From positions 61,399 to 66,502 of the forward strand of contig JAAVAM010000006.1 of assembly GCA_014804085.1 (NCBI GenBank): a stretch of DNA of 5,104 bases, read 5' to 3'. A program made the position numbers and the translations under genes. Below the pieces are notes generated by a model. It saw nothing but the letters and a program-made list of their open reading frames with translations, was not told where the DNA came from and made no database searches. Numbering within the stretch: position 1 is the first letter of the stretch; every line of letters begins with the position of its first letter. The stretch is from Treponema sp. (lineage in GTDB: Bacteria; Spirochaetota; Spirochaetia; Treponematales; Treponemataceae). This document shows positions 1 to 5,077 of this stretch, piece by piece.

Positions 1-202
1 CGTCGAAACTTTCTTCCCGAAAGACATTCGCGTACAGCATGCCGTTGACGGGCGCAAAGCTGATGATATGAGAATTGTTGTGCGTTTCGACGATAGGCGC
101 GTCAATGCCGCTACTATAACTTTCCTCAACGATGCACGAGGGAACGATCGCGATGGCGCAAATGAGTAAGATTGCCGCAAAAATCCCCGCGTATTTTTTC
201 AT
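1..202 (-). CDS. Putative lipoprotein, N-terminal part (runs off the left edge)
   Basis: The reverse strand reads from an ATG at 202-200 without a stop for 67 codons to the window edge. The product starts MKKYAGIFAAILLICAIAIV and continues PSC: a lysine-rich n-region, a hydrophobic core (about residues 5-20) and a lipobox-like V-P-S-C with the acylated cysteine at residue 23. A signal-peptidase II lipoprotein is therefore expected, anchored in the inner or outer membrane. The start is supported by AGGAG at 214-210, seven bases upstream of the ATG. The visible mature part (residues 23-67) has no motif I recognise; the stretch AFPVNG-like region near residues 50-58 (FAPVNGMLYANVF) has a beta-strand look. 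The gene is divergent from the one starting at 308. Function is unknown and the stop codon lies outside the window. Confidence 0.8.
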   Translation of the reverse strand, partial: MKKYAGIFAAILLICAIAIVPSCIVEESYSSGIDAPIVETHNNSHIISFAPVNGMLYANVFREESFD

Positions 203-267
203 CGAGGCGCTCCTAAAAACACAGGTATGCTCATTTATCGGCAGAAATACGGGCAAAGCACAGCATT

Positions 268-307
268 TTGTCTTTTCCTGCGCGGCTTTGTGGGGTATAA
301 TATCGGC
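268..307 (+). promoter_or_regulatory. Promoter with perfect -10 box next to the ATG
   Basis: A perfect TATAAT lies at 296-301. The best -35 at 17-bp spacing is a weak TTTTCC (273-278); TTGTCT at 268-273 is a better match but spaced 22 bp. Transcription would start about seven bases after the -10 box, at or next to the ATG at 308, leaving no room for a Shine-Dalgarno site. Inferred from sequence only. Confidence 0.5.
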
Positions 308-832
308 ATGAACATGATGACAGTCGGTTTGTGCGGCGCGGCGGTGGTTGCGTATGCGCTGATTATGGGTTCTATTCCGCTGCGGACGCAAAAACTTCGG
401 CAGCAGGCAGGACGGCTGCTCCAGCCGCTCAAGAACGCGTCCTCCGCAAAGTGGATTCTAATCGCGGTCTTTGCGCTGGCGATTATCGCGCTCGTGCCGT
501 TCCGCGACATGGGACTGCTCGTGAATATCGTCCTGCTCCTGACCGCGCTCATTGCGGCGGAACTTGCGGCGCGCGAGGCGGCCACCCGCGGCATGACGGG
601 CGTGTACAGCGACGCAATCGTGTTCGGCACGCAGACGATATACTTTACCGCAATAGAAAGCCTGCCCACGCTCGCCTATGAGGCCGACCCGGACAGCACC
701 GGCAACTACAAGACGAGCCTGTCCGTTATCCTGCGCGACGGCGCGGAGACAACGCTCGTGTTTGTCGACGAACGGGATCGCGCCGTCGCCGTCAGGACGA
801 TTTTGGATTGCGTTCCGCGCTTGCGCCCATAA
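308..832 (+). CDS. Membrane protein with three N-terminal helices and a soluble C-terminal domain
   Basis: The 174-residue product begins MNMMTVGLCGAAVVAYALIM. Hydrophobic segments lie at about residues 5-22, 49-63 and 68-88, with a basic stretch (RTQKLRQQAGR) between the first two. Residues 89-174 are soluble and contain a G-V-Y-x-D-A-I-V-F-G pattern followed by alternating strands and a final helix (DERDRAVAVRTIL). That layout recalls small PH-like or DUF5673/YcxB-type membrane-linked domains, but I assign no family. The frame is open back to an ATG at 227; I prefer 308 because 227 has no good Shine-Dalgarno site, the extra 27 residues are unlike a coding start, and a TATAAT box (296-301) lies inside the longer version. 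ATGs at 314 and 317 are also possible. It stands alone between a divergent lipoprotein gene and a convergent tRNA. Function unknown. Confidence 0.72.
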   Translation: MNMMTVGLCGAAVVAYALIMGSIPLRTQKLRQQAGRLLQPLKNASSAKWILIAVFALAIIALVPFRDMGLLVNIVLLLTALIAAELAAREAATRGMTGVYSDAIVFGTQTIYFTAIESLPTLAYEADPDSTGNYKTSLSVILRDGAETTLVFVDERDRAVAVRTILDCVPRLRP

Positions 833-853
833 AAAACGGGAGCCGAAGCCCCC
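831..853 (-). terminator. Rho-independent terminator of the tRNA-Cys transcript
   Basis: On the minus strand GGGGGC, a UUCG tetraloop and GCUCCC form a six-pair stem (853-838), followed by G and six T (836-831). One pair is G-U on the minus strand but would be a C-A mismatch on the plus strand, so the hairpin is built for minus-strand RNA. It lies about 80 bases past the tRNA and abuts the stop codon of the plus-strand gene. Confidence 0.8.
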
Positions 854-901
854 TTATATGTGAACAGACCCCGGCTTTGCCATGACGGATCTGGAATAAC
901 G

Positions 902-929
902 AAAAGGATGCCCGCGCGGACATCCTTTC
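902..929 (-). terminator. Hairpin directly after tRNA-Cys, likely first terminator or processing stem
   Basis: An 11-pair stem (928-918 with 913-903) with a four-base loop begins five bases after the tRNA 3' end. As in the next hairpin, one position is a G-U wobble on the minus strand and a C-A mismatch on the plus strand, which ties it to the tRNA transcript. The T-rich tail (TTTTCGTTATT) is imperfect, so it may be a weak terminator or a 3' end barrier for tRNA processing. Confidence 0.6.
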
Positions 930-933
930 GTAC

Positions 934-1005
934 AGGCGTCTAGCGGAATCGAACCGCTGCATAAAGGTTTTGCAGACCTCTCCCTTACCGCTTGGGTAAG
1001 ACGCC
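934..1005 (-). tRNA. trnC: tRNA-Cys (anticodon GCA)
   Basis: The minus strand folds into a full cloverleaf. The acceptor stem GGCGTCT/AGACGCC is a perfect seven pairs with discriminator T at 934. The D-arm stem is CCC/GGG. The anticodon stem GAGGT/ACCTT (one G-U) carries the loop CTGCAAA, giving anticodon GCA (973-971). The variable loop is TATGC and the T-arm is AGCGG/CCGCT with loop TTCGATT. The anticodon reads both cysteine codons. The 3' CCA is not encoded: the next bases on the minus strand are GTA, so the CCA must be added by nucleotidyltransferase. It has its own promoter (1042-1014) and hairpins downstream. Confidence 0.95.
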
Positions 1006-1013
1006 ATGCATAG

Positions 1014-1042
1014 ACTATACCGAAAATCGCTCTCCTTGTCTA
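1014..1042 (-). promoter_or_regulatory. Promoter of tRNA-Cys
   Basis: TAGACA (1042-1037) and TATAGT (1019-1014) each match the sigma-70 consensus at five of six positions and are spaced 17 bp apart. The tRNA begins eight bases after the -10 box, so the transcript should start within one or two bases of the mature 5' end. Confidence 0.8.
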
Positions 1043-1260
1043 GAGAAAACGAAAAATCCGCTCCGCGCGCCCGCTGTTTTCCGTTAATGTTCTTAACGGA
1101 GCCAAGGAGAGTGGTTTAAACATGGCAAGGAGAGACTCCTTAACACCGTAAGTCTCGGCGGCCCTCCTTGCAAGGAGAGGGGGTGTCTCCGCGCGCGAAT
1201 TCCCGCAAAAGACAGCGGAATAATCCAAGAAGTGGGCAGAATCCGCTTTAAAAACCGGCG
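1020..1260. repeat. Non-coding region with nested inverted repeats and CAAGGAGAG copies
   Basis: No credible gene is seen here. CAAGGAGAG occurs in direct orientation at 1103-1111, 1126-1134 and 1171-1179, and inverted at 1038-1030 (overlapping the tRNA promoter). CCGCTGTTTT (1071-1080) pairs with 1209-1218 with one wobble, enclosing about 148 bp. Inside are an eight-pair stem, TCCGTTAA/TTAACGGA (1080-1087 and 1093-1100), a six-pair stem AAGGAG/CTCCTT (1127-1132 and 1136-1141), and the 14-bp palindrome CTCCTTGCAAGGAG (1164-1177). CTCCGCGCGC recurs at 1061-1070 and 1187-1196, and AATCCGCT at 1055-1062 and 1240-1247. The density of repeats suggests a small dispersed element, not ordinary spacer. 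Confidence 0.6.
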
Positions 1261-1303
1261 GATAATATAATGTAATTATTATAGAAAGCTTACGGTAAGG
1301 AGG
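1261..1303 (+). promoter_or_regulatory. Probable -10 region and strong ribosome-binding site of the pectate lyase gene
   Basis: A perfect TATAAT at 1266-1271 lies in an AT-rich run, with a second TATTAT at 1277-1282. I see no convincing -35 for either, so an activator or another sigma factor is possible. AAGGAGG at 1297-1303 sits five bases before the ATG at 1309 and fixes that start. The 5' leader would be about 30 bases. Confidence 0.55.
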
Positions 1304-1308
1304 CTTGT

Positions 1309-4047
1309 ATGAAAAAGACGACATTGTTTGCAAGATTGCTTGCGGGAACTATGGTGGTGTTTTTCCTAATGGGGGGGGGTGTTAGTTGTTCAGACGGCTC
1401 GGACAAAGACAATACCCCCGAAACAAAGTATTACACGGTAACGTTCGACAGCAACGGCGGAAGCGAGGTTAAGCCGCAGACGGTCGAAGAGGGAAAGACG
1501 GCGACAAAGCCAAGCGACCCGACGAAAGAAGGTTACATATTTGACGCTTGGTATGTCGAAGGTGGGAATTCCTTTGATTTTGCAAGTGCAATTACGGCAG
1601 ACATTAAACTTGTGGCAAAGTGGAAAGACCCAAACAAGGAATACTGCACCGTAACATTCAAGGAATCAGACGGTAAAGAGTCCACTCAGTCTGTTGTGAA
1701 AGGAGAAAAAGCAACAAAACCGACTACTGACCCGAAAAAAGACGGATATACGTTTCTCGGTTGGTATAATGGCGACACCGTATTTGATTTCTCAACACCA
1801 ATCACAAATAACATCGCGCTCACGGCAAAGTGGGAGCAAATTACAAGTTCGGGCGACGAGGAGGGCGATAAAAAGCCGGACGGTGGTGAAGATAACCCGG
1901 CATTCGGCATAGACCCGTCTAAACCATCCGAGCCGTTGGCAACGCCTCCTGACCCGATTATCAATTCTGCTGCAAACGGGCCAATCATAACAAAGGCTTC
2001 TGCGGGCGAGCTGGAAACGGCATACATAACATGGACGGCGGCAGACAACGCCAAATGGTACAACGTGTATGTCAGATCTGACGCAGGTGAATGGACTCAA
2101 CTTGACGGGCCGCTGGTGAGGGAATATAAAGATTACTTCCGTGCGGACGCGCTCGGCTTGGCGGCGGGTACATACGACATGAAGGTCGTTCCCGTCAACG
2201 GCGAGGACAAAGAGGCGACCAAATATGCTTCAGAGGCTACGGGCATTACGGTATATGCCCATGAACGCGCGGGGTATGCGTTTACGGGCGGCAACGTTCC
2301 CGGCGCGTACAATATGGACGGAACGTTAAAGACGGGTGCGCAGGTAGTCTACATTACAGCGGCGACTGCAAAGACCGTTACCGCTACTGTCAACGGCGCA
2401 GAGGTTACGGGCTTCCAGGCAATATTGGATGCCCGTCAGAAAGGTGGAGCGCAGCCGCCCCTTTGTATCCGCATAGTTGGCACGATAAATGCAAGCGACC
2501 TTGACAAAATGTCAAGCTCATCTGAAGGCTTGCAGATTAAGGGTAAATCGGAGAGTCAACCTGCTGAAAACATAACCATAGAGGGTGTAGGTAACGATGG
2601 CACGATAAAAGATTTCGGTATGTTGCTTCGTGCTTGTAGAAACGATGAAATAAGAAACCTCGGTATTCTCAATTGTATGGATGACGGCGTTTCAATCGAT
2701 ACTGATAATTCGCATTTGTGGGTACATAATCTCGACATATTCTACGGTAAGAAAGGTAGTGGTGACAAGGCGAAGGGCGACGGCGCGCTGGATACGAAAA
2801 ACTCGTCGCTTATCACACATTCGTACAATCACTTCTGGGACTGCGGAAAATGTAACTTGCAGGGTATGAAGAGTGAGGCTAAGGATACTCGCATTACGTA
2901 TCACCACAACTGGTATGACCATTCGGACAGCCGACATCCCAGAATAAGAACGGCTACCGTTCATATTTACAACAACTATTACGACGGCAATGCAAAGTAC
3001 GGCGTGGGTGTAACTATGGGCGCAAGCGCGTTCGTGGAAAAGAACTATTTCCGCTCCACTGCGGCTATGCGACCCATGATGTCCTCAATGCAAGGTACGG
3101 ACGCAACGGGCGATGGCACGTTTTCTGATGAAAGTGGCGGTATGATTAAGTCGTTTGGAAACAAGTATGACTGCACTTCGTCTAATTTGAAGCTGATGAC
3201 GCAAAAGGATACTGCGGCAGACAATATTGACTGCTACGAGGCATCATCACGTGATGAAAAAGTGCCTGCAACATATAAAACCAAGTCGGGCAGTACGACG
3301 TACAACAACTTTGACACGGCAGCAGATATGTACACGTATGAGGTTGATACTCCCGAACAGGCAAAGGAAAAGGTGGAGCGCTATGCCGGGCGTGTCGGCG
3401 GCGGCGACCTCAAGTGGGAATTCGACAACGCGACGGAGGATAAAAACTACGGCATCATTCCTGGCTTGAGTGCAAAGGTTATAGACTATACAGGCAGTGT
3501 CGTAAAAATCGGCGGTGGTACTACAAGCACCACACCGGGTACTGGCGGCTCTACCGGCGAAGGCAGTGGCGACAAAGAAGAGGAGAAGCCTCCTGTAACA
3601 CCACCCGCACCCGAAGGTGCTGTTGGTTCGTTGACATTTACAGGAACATCGCTTACACCGATAAGCAAGGGAATTACATTTACACTTACAAATGGAAGTA
3701 AAGATGCTGGTGGTATAGACTTTTATCCGAGTTCTGGTAAAGTAAAAGTACTCAAAATGGAAAATGATACAAAAGTTACATTTAAAACCATTGGGTCAGA
3801 AACGGAGACATACACCTGTACAGTTGCTTATTTCAATGGTAACGGTGACAGTGGTATTGTATTTACTAGCGATGCGGGGAGTGAGACAAAAGATATTACT
3901 ATCGCAGGAAGTGCTAGTGATAAGAATGCTCTTGGGGGTACAACAGCAAATGAAACTTTTGTGTTAAAAGGCAATACGGAATATACCATGTCGAAAAAAG
4001 CTGGTGGTAAACAATTTGGTGTTGTTTCTATCACAATTACCGAATAA
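1309..4047 (+). CDS. Lipid-anchored pectate lyase (polysaccharide lyase family 1) with InlB-type repeats
   Basis: This 912-residue protein should cleave pectate (polygalacturonan) by calcium-dependent beta-elimination at the cell surface or in the periplasm. Residues 1-26 are a signal peptide, with lipobox-like G-V-S-C and acylated C27; the -3 glycine is loose but usual for spirochaetes. Two Listeria-Bacteroides (Flg_new/InlB) repeats span about 41-106 and 112-176, each with TVTF, GYxF..WY and KW landmarks. About 212-317 looks fibronectin-III-like. The lyase domain spans about 318-727: WVHN (471-474) matches the WIDH motif, DGALD (491-495) holds a likely calcium ligand, and RHPRIR (542-547) is the RxPxxR catalytic motif with R542 as the expected base. 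A Gly/Thr/Pro/Glu linker (735-770) leads to a beta-rich C-terminal domain (771-912) in AT-rich DNA. AAGGAGG fixes the start. A nine-G tract lies in codons 21-24. Confidence 0.93.
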   Translation: MKKTTLFARLLAGTMVVFFLMGGGVSCSDGSDKDNTPETKYYTVTFDSNGGSEVKPQTVEEGKTATKPSDPTKEGYIFDAWYVEGGNSFDFASAITADIKLVAKWKDPNKEYCTVTFKESDGKESTQSVVKGEKATKPTTDPKKDGYTFLGWYNGDTVFDFSTPITNNIALTAKWEQITSSGDEEGDKKPDGGEDNPAFGIDPSKPSEPLATPPDPIINSAANGPIITKASAGELETAYITWTAADNAKWYNVYVRSDAGEWTQLDGPLVREYKDYFRADALGLAAGTYDMKVVPVNGEDKEATKYASEATGITVYAHERAGYAFTGGNVPGAYNMDGTLKTGAQVVYITAATAKTVTATVNGAEVTGFQAILDARQKGGAQPPLCIRIVGTINASDLDKMSSSSEGLQIKGKSESQPAENITIEGVGNDGTIKDFGMLLRACRNDEIRNLGILNCMDDGVSIDTDNSHLWVHNLDIFYGKKGSGDKAKGDGALDTKNSSLITHSYNHFWDCGKCNLQGMKSEAKDTRITYHHNWYDHSDSRHPRIRTATVHIYNNYYDGNAKYGVGVTMGASAFVEKNYFRSTAAMRPMMSSMQGTDATGDGTFSDESGGMIKSFGNKYDCTSSNLKLMTQKDTAADNIDCYEASSRDEKVPATYKTKSGSTTYNNFDTAADMYTYEVDTPEQAKEKVERYAGRVGGGDLKWEFDNATEDKNYGIIPGLSAKVIDYTGSVVKIGGGTTSTTPGTGGSTGEGSGDKEEEKPPVTPPAPEGAVGSLTFTGTSLTPISKGITFTLTNGSKDAGGIDFYPSSGKVKVLKMENDTKVTFKTIGSETETYTCTVAYFNGNGDSGIVFTSDAGSETKDITIAGSASDKNALGGTTANETFVLKGNTEYTMSKKAGGKQFGVVSITITE
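1371..1379 (+). repeat. Poly-G tract (G9) in the signal-peptide codons
   Basis: Nine consecutive G run from the third base of codon 21 (ATG) into codon 24 (GGT), just before V25-S26-C27. With ten G the frame reads TGT TAG and stops at once. With eight G it stops at TAA (1439-1441) about 20 codons on. Only the present length, or a change by three, yields the lipoprotein. Tracts of this length are known slippage sites in Treponema pallidum. Confidence 0.9.
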
Positions 4048-4060
4048 TCTTTTGTAGATA

Positions 4061-4094
4061 ACAGCCGGCGGACTTTCCCGTCGGCTGTTTTTTT
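4061..4094 (+). terminator. Rho-independent terminator of the pectate lyase gene
   Basis: ACAGCCGGCGG (4061-4071) pairs over 11 positions, one a G-U, with CCGTCGGCTGT (4078-4088) around a six-base loop. The stem runs directly into seven T (4088-4094). It starts 13 bases after the stop codon. Confidence 0.95.
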
Positions 4095-4104
4095 ATCTCT
4101 CCAC

Positions 4105-4136
4105 AAAAAAATCCCCCGCAGGAAATCCTGCGGGGG
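4105..4136 (-). terminator. Rho-independent terminator for minus-strand transcription
   Basis: CCCCCGCAGG and CCTGCGGGGG form a perfect ten-pair stem (4136-4113) with a four-base loop. On the minus strand it is followed by A and seven T (4111-4105). It lies 21 bases after the stop codon of the minus-strand remnant (4158) and faces the pectate lyase terminator ten bases away. Confidence 0.9.
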
Positions 4137-4157
4137 CAACGGTTTTCGCTTGTCGGC

Positions 4158-4280
4158 TTACTCCTCTATCGTTACTGCAATCTTGCTGTAGCCAATGACG
4201 GCCGTTTTCAGCTCGTTCGTGCCGTGCACTTGGGTGCGGTTTGCGATAATGCTCACTTTGTGCGCTCGGCAATAGCACAT
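4158..4280 (-). pseudogene. Probable C-terminal remnant of a lost protein gene
   Basis: The minus strand reads 40 codons ending ...IGYSKIAVTIEE and a TAA at 4160-4158, followed by a strong minus-strand terminator. The frame is open only a little further upstream: a TAG lies three codons before the ATG at 4280, and there is no Shine-Dalgarno site. A proper stop and terminator without a proper start suggests the 3' end of a longer gene whose 5' part was lost. The final strand, IAVTIEE, resembles the VSITITE end of the convergent pectate lyase, so the source may have been another secreted beta-sandwich protein; this is inference. The upstream boundary is close to the 22-bp repeat array starting at 4296. 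A short real gene starting at the GTG at 4256 or the ATG at 4280 is less likely. Confidence 0.5.
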
Positions 4281-4289
4281 ACTGTGCTA
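4273..4289. repeat. Small inverted repeat at the remnant-array boundary
   Basis: TAGCACA (4273-4279) and TGTGCTA (4283-4289) form a perfect seven-pair inverted repeat around three bases. It lies exactly where the coding remnant ends and the repeat array begins, so it could mark a junction or a binding site. No function can be read from it alone. Confidence 0.5.
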
Positions 4290-4295
4290 CCGTAA

Positions 4296-4515
4296 AAAAC
4301 CTTTGAGGATTCAGTCCAAAACCTTTGGGGTTTCAGTCCAAAACCTTTGAGGATTCGGTCCAAAACCTTTGAGGATTCGGTCTAAAACCTTTGAGGTTTC
4401 GGTTCAAAACCTTTGAGGTTTCAGTTCAAAACCTTTGAGGATTCGGCTCAAAACCTTTGAGGATTCGACCCAAAACCTCAAAGGATTCGGAGCAAAACCC
4501 GAAGCGGGTTCTTAG
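4296..4515. repeat. Tandem array of 22-bp units
   Basis: Ten units of exactly 22 bp start at 4296, 4318, 4340, 4362, 4384, 4406, 4428, 4450, 4472 and 4494. Units 1-8 share AAAACCTTTGAGG (unit 2 has GGGG for GAGG), then ATTC or TTTC and a variable end of five or six bases. Unit 9 has the core CCTCAAAGG, the reverse complement of CCTTTGAGG. Unit 10 is diverged and folds as AACCCG-AAG-CGGGTT. Units 2, 5 and 6 form a six-pair hairpin (AAACCT/AGGTTT or its G-U variant); the others have one mismatch. On the minus strand each core hairpin is followed by TTTT. A 22-bp period is not a multiple of three and no frame stays open across the array, so it is non-coding. There are no unique spacers, so it is not CRISPR. 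Confidence 0.9.
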
Positions 4516-4618
4516 GGCGGTAGCCCGTCGCAGCGCAGTGTGCTGGGAAAGGGTGAGTGCGAGTTTTGCCTTGCGACGTTTTCCCGTATATTTTTCTTGC
4601 ATGGTACACGGACATAAA
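4516..4618. other. Structured intergenic spacer between array and antitoxin gene
   Basis: I see no gene here. A four-pair hairpin GGGC/GCCC lies at 4515-4526. CGTCGCA (4526-4532) can pair with TGCGACG (4572-4578) over 39 bases, and the latter is followed by TTTTCCC, giving a loose terminator-like outline on the plus strand. It may belong to the same dispersed element as the array, or form a structured RNA; neither can be decided here. Confidence 0.35.
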
Positions 4619-4659
4619 ATGACAAAAATACACAAGGCATGCTATAATACCAACGGAGG
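4619..4659 (+). promoter_or_regulatory. Promoter and ribosome-binding site of the toxin-antitoxin locus
   Basis: ATGACA (4619-4624) and an extended -10, TGCTATAAT (4640-4648), are spaced 18 bp. GGAGG at 4655-4659 lies eight bases before the ATG at 4668. The leader would be short, about 12 bases. Such loci are usually repressed by their own antitoxin complex; no clear operator palindrome is visible around the -10 box. Confidence 0.8.
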
Positions 4660-4667
4660 CATACGGT

Positions 4668-4913
4668 ATGTACACGACATCAGCAGATTTGGTGCAGACG
4701 ATAGAGACGCTTACGGGCGAGTACCGCTTTGCCGCGGTAACATACATTGATTACCTTGCACAGGCACAAAAAAGCCGGGCAAAAATTGGGCAAGAGCCGC
4801 CACCCGCCCGTACAAAAAAACGTCAGTTCGGCAGTGCAAAAGGAAAATTTATTTGTCCCCAGGATTTTGACGAGGACAACGAAGAAATTGCTCGGCTGTT
4901 TGGGGCGGTATGA
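4668..4913 (+). CDS. Antitoxin of a PIN-toxin type II toxin-antitoxin system (DUF2281-like)
   Basis: This 81-residue protein should bind and neutralise the PIN-domain toxin encoded directly downstream and probably repress the shared promoter. Residues 1-35 (MYTTSADLVQTIETL...) form a helical N-terminal part. Residues 50-81 contain KRQFGSAKGKF, then PQDFDED and EEIARLF. This is the conserved tail of small antitoxins of the DUF2281/VapB-like group, where an FG.AKGK segment and an acidic D-F-D motif wrap around the toxin. The start is fixed by GGAGG at eight bases and a strong promoter. The stop codon TGA (4911-4913) overlaps the toxin ATG as ATGA, the usual sign of translational coupling. The gene appears complete, although its partner is broken. 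DNA-binding ability is not evident from the sequence. Confidence 0.8.
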   Translation: MYTTSADLVQTIETLTGEYRFAAVTYIDYLAQAQKSRAKIGQEPPPARTKKRQFGSAKGKFICPQDFDEDNEEIARLFGAV

Positions 4914-5077
4914 TGAGAATACTTTGCGACACACATATCTTGCTTTGGAAGAGAAACAGTTGCCCGGCGCGTCTGCGCCGCCGACAACCACGACAGCGGG
5001 GTCTTGGGGCAGCCGCCCCAAGCGGTGCTGGAAGAGAGAGGGGGTTTGGGGGAGAGAGAGACCACGCTTCCGAGTAG
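4910..5077 (+). pseudogene. PIN-domain (VapC-like) toxin gene, disrupted after about 14 codons
   Basis: The reading frame begins at ATG 4910 (or 4913), overlapping the antitoxin stop. It reads MMRILCDTHILLWKRN, a close match to the start of PIN-domain ribonuclease toxins (MxxLLDTHILLW), including the first metal-binding aspartate, D7. After about residue 14-16 the product becomes Arg/Gly/Pro-rich with no PIN features and stops at TAG 5075-5077 after 55 residues. Family members are around 125-140 residues and need further acidic residues, so this product cannot form an active nuclease. The break coincides with the start of a hairpin-rich sequence (from about 4957), which suggests insertion of a repeat element or recombination. 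The rest of the toxin gene may lie beyond the window. A sequencing or assembly join is another possibility. Confidence 0.7.

Noticed and set aside
227..307. N-terminal extension of the membrane protein from ATG 227
   Set aside because: No suitable Shine-Dalgarno site, and a perfect TATAAT box lies within the extension; the hydrophobic N-terminus fits better from 308.
1080..1100. TCCGTTAA/TTAACGGA hairpin as a terminator
   Set aside because: Neither strand shows a T-tract after the stem, and no gene ends nearby on either strand.
1040..1333. 97-residue minus-strand frame over the intergenic repeats
   Set aside because: It crosses the palindromes and the pectate lyase promoter and start, has no ribosome-binding site and no protein-like composition; the open frame is a by-product of the repeats.
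4093..4278. 61-residue minus-strand frame
   Set aside because: It runs through the whole minus-strand terminator hairpin and T-tract; the frame ending at 4158 just before that terminator is far more credible.
4296..4515. CRISPR array
   Set aside because: The 22-bp units are directly adjacent with no unique spacers of regular length, and no cas gene is in the window.
4457..4750. Coding frame starting inside the repeat array
   Set aside because: It overlaps the antitoxin gene in another frame, includes repeat sequence and the promoter, and has no start signals.
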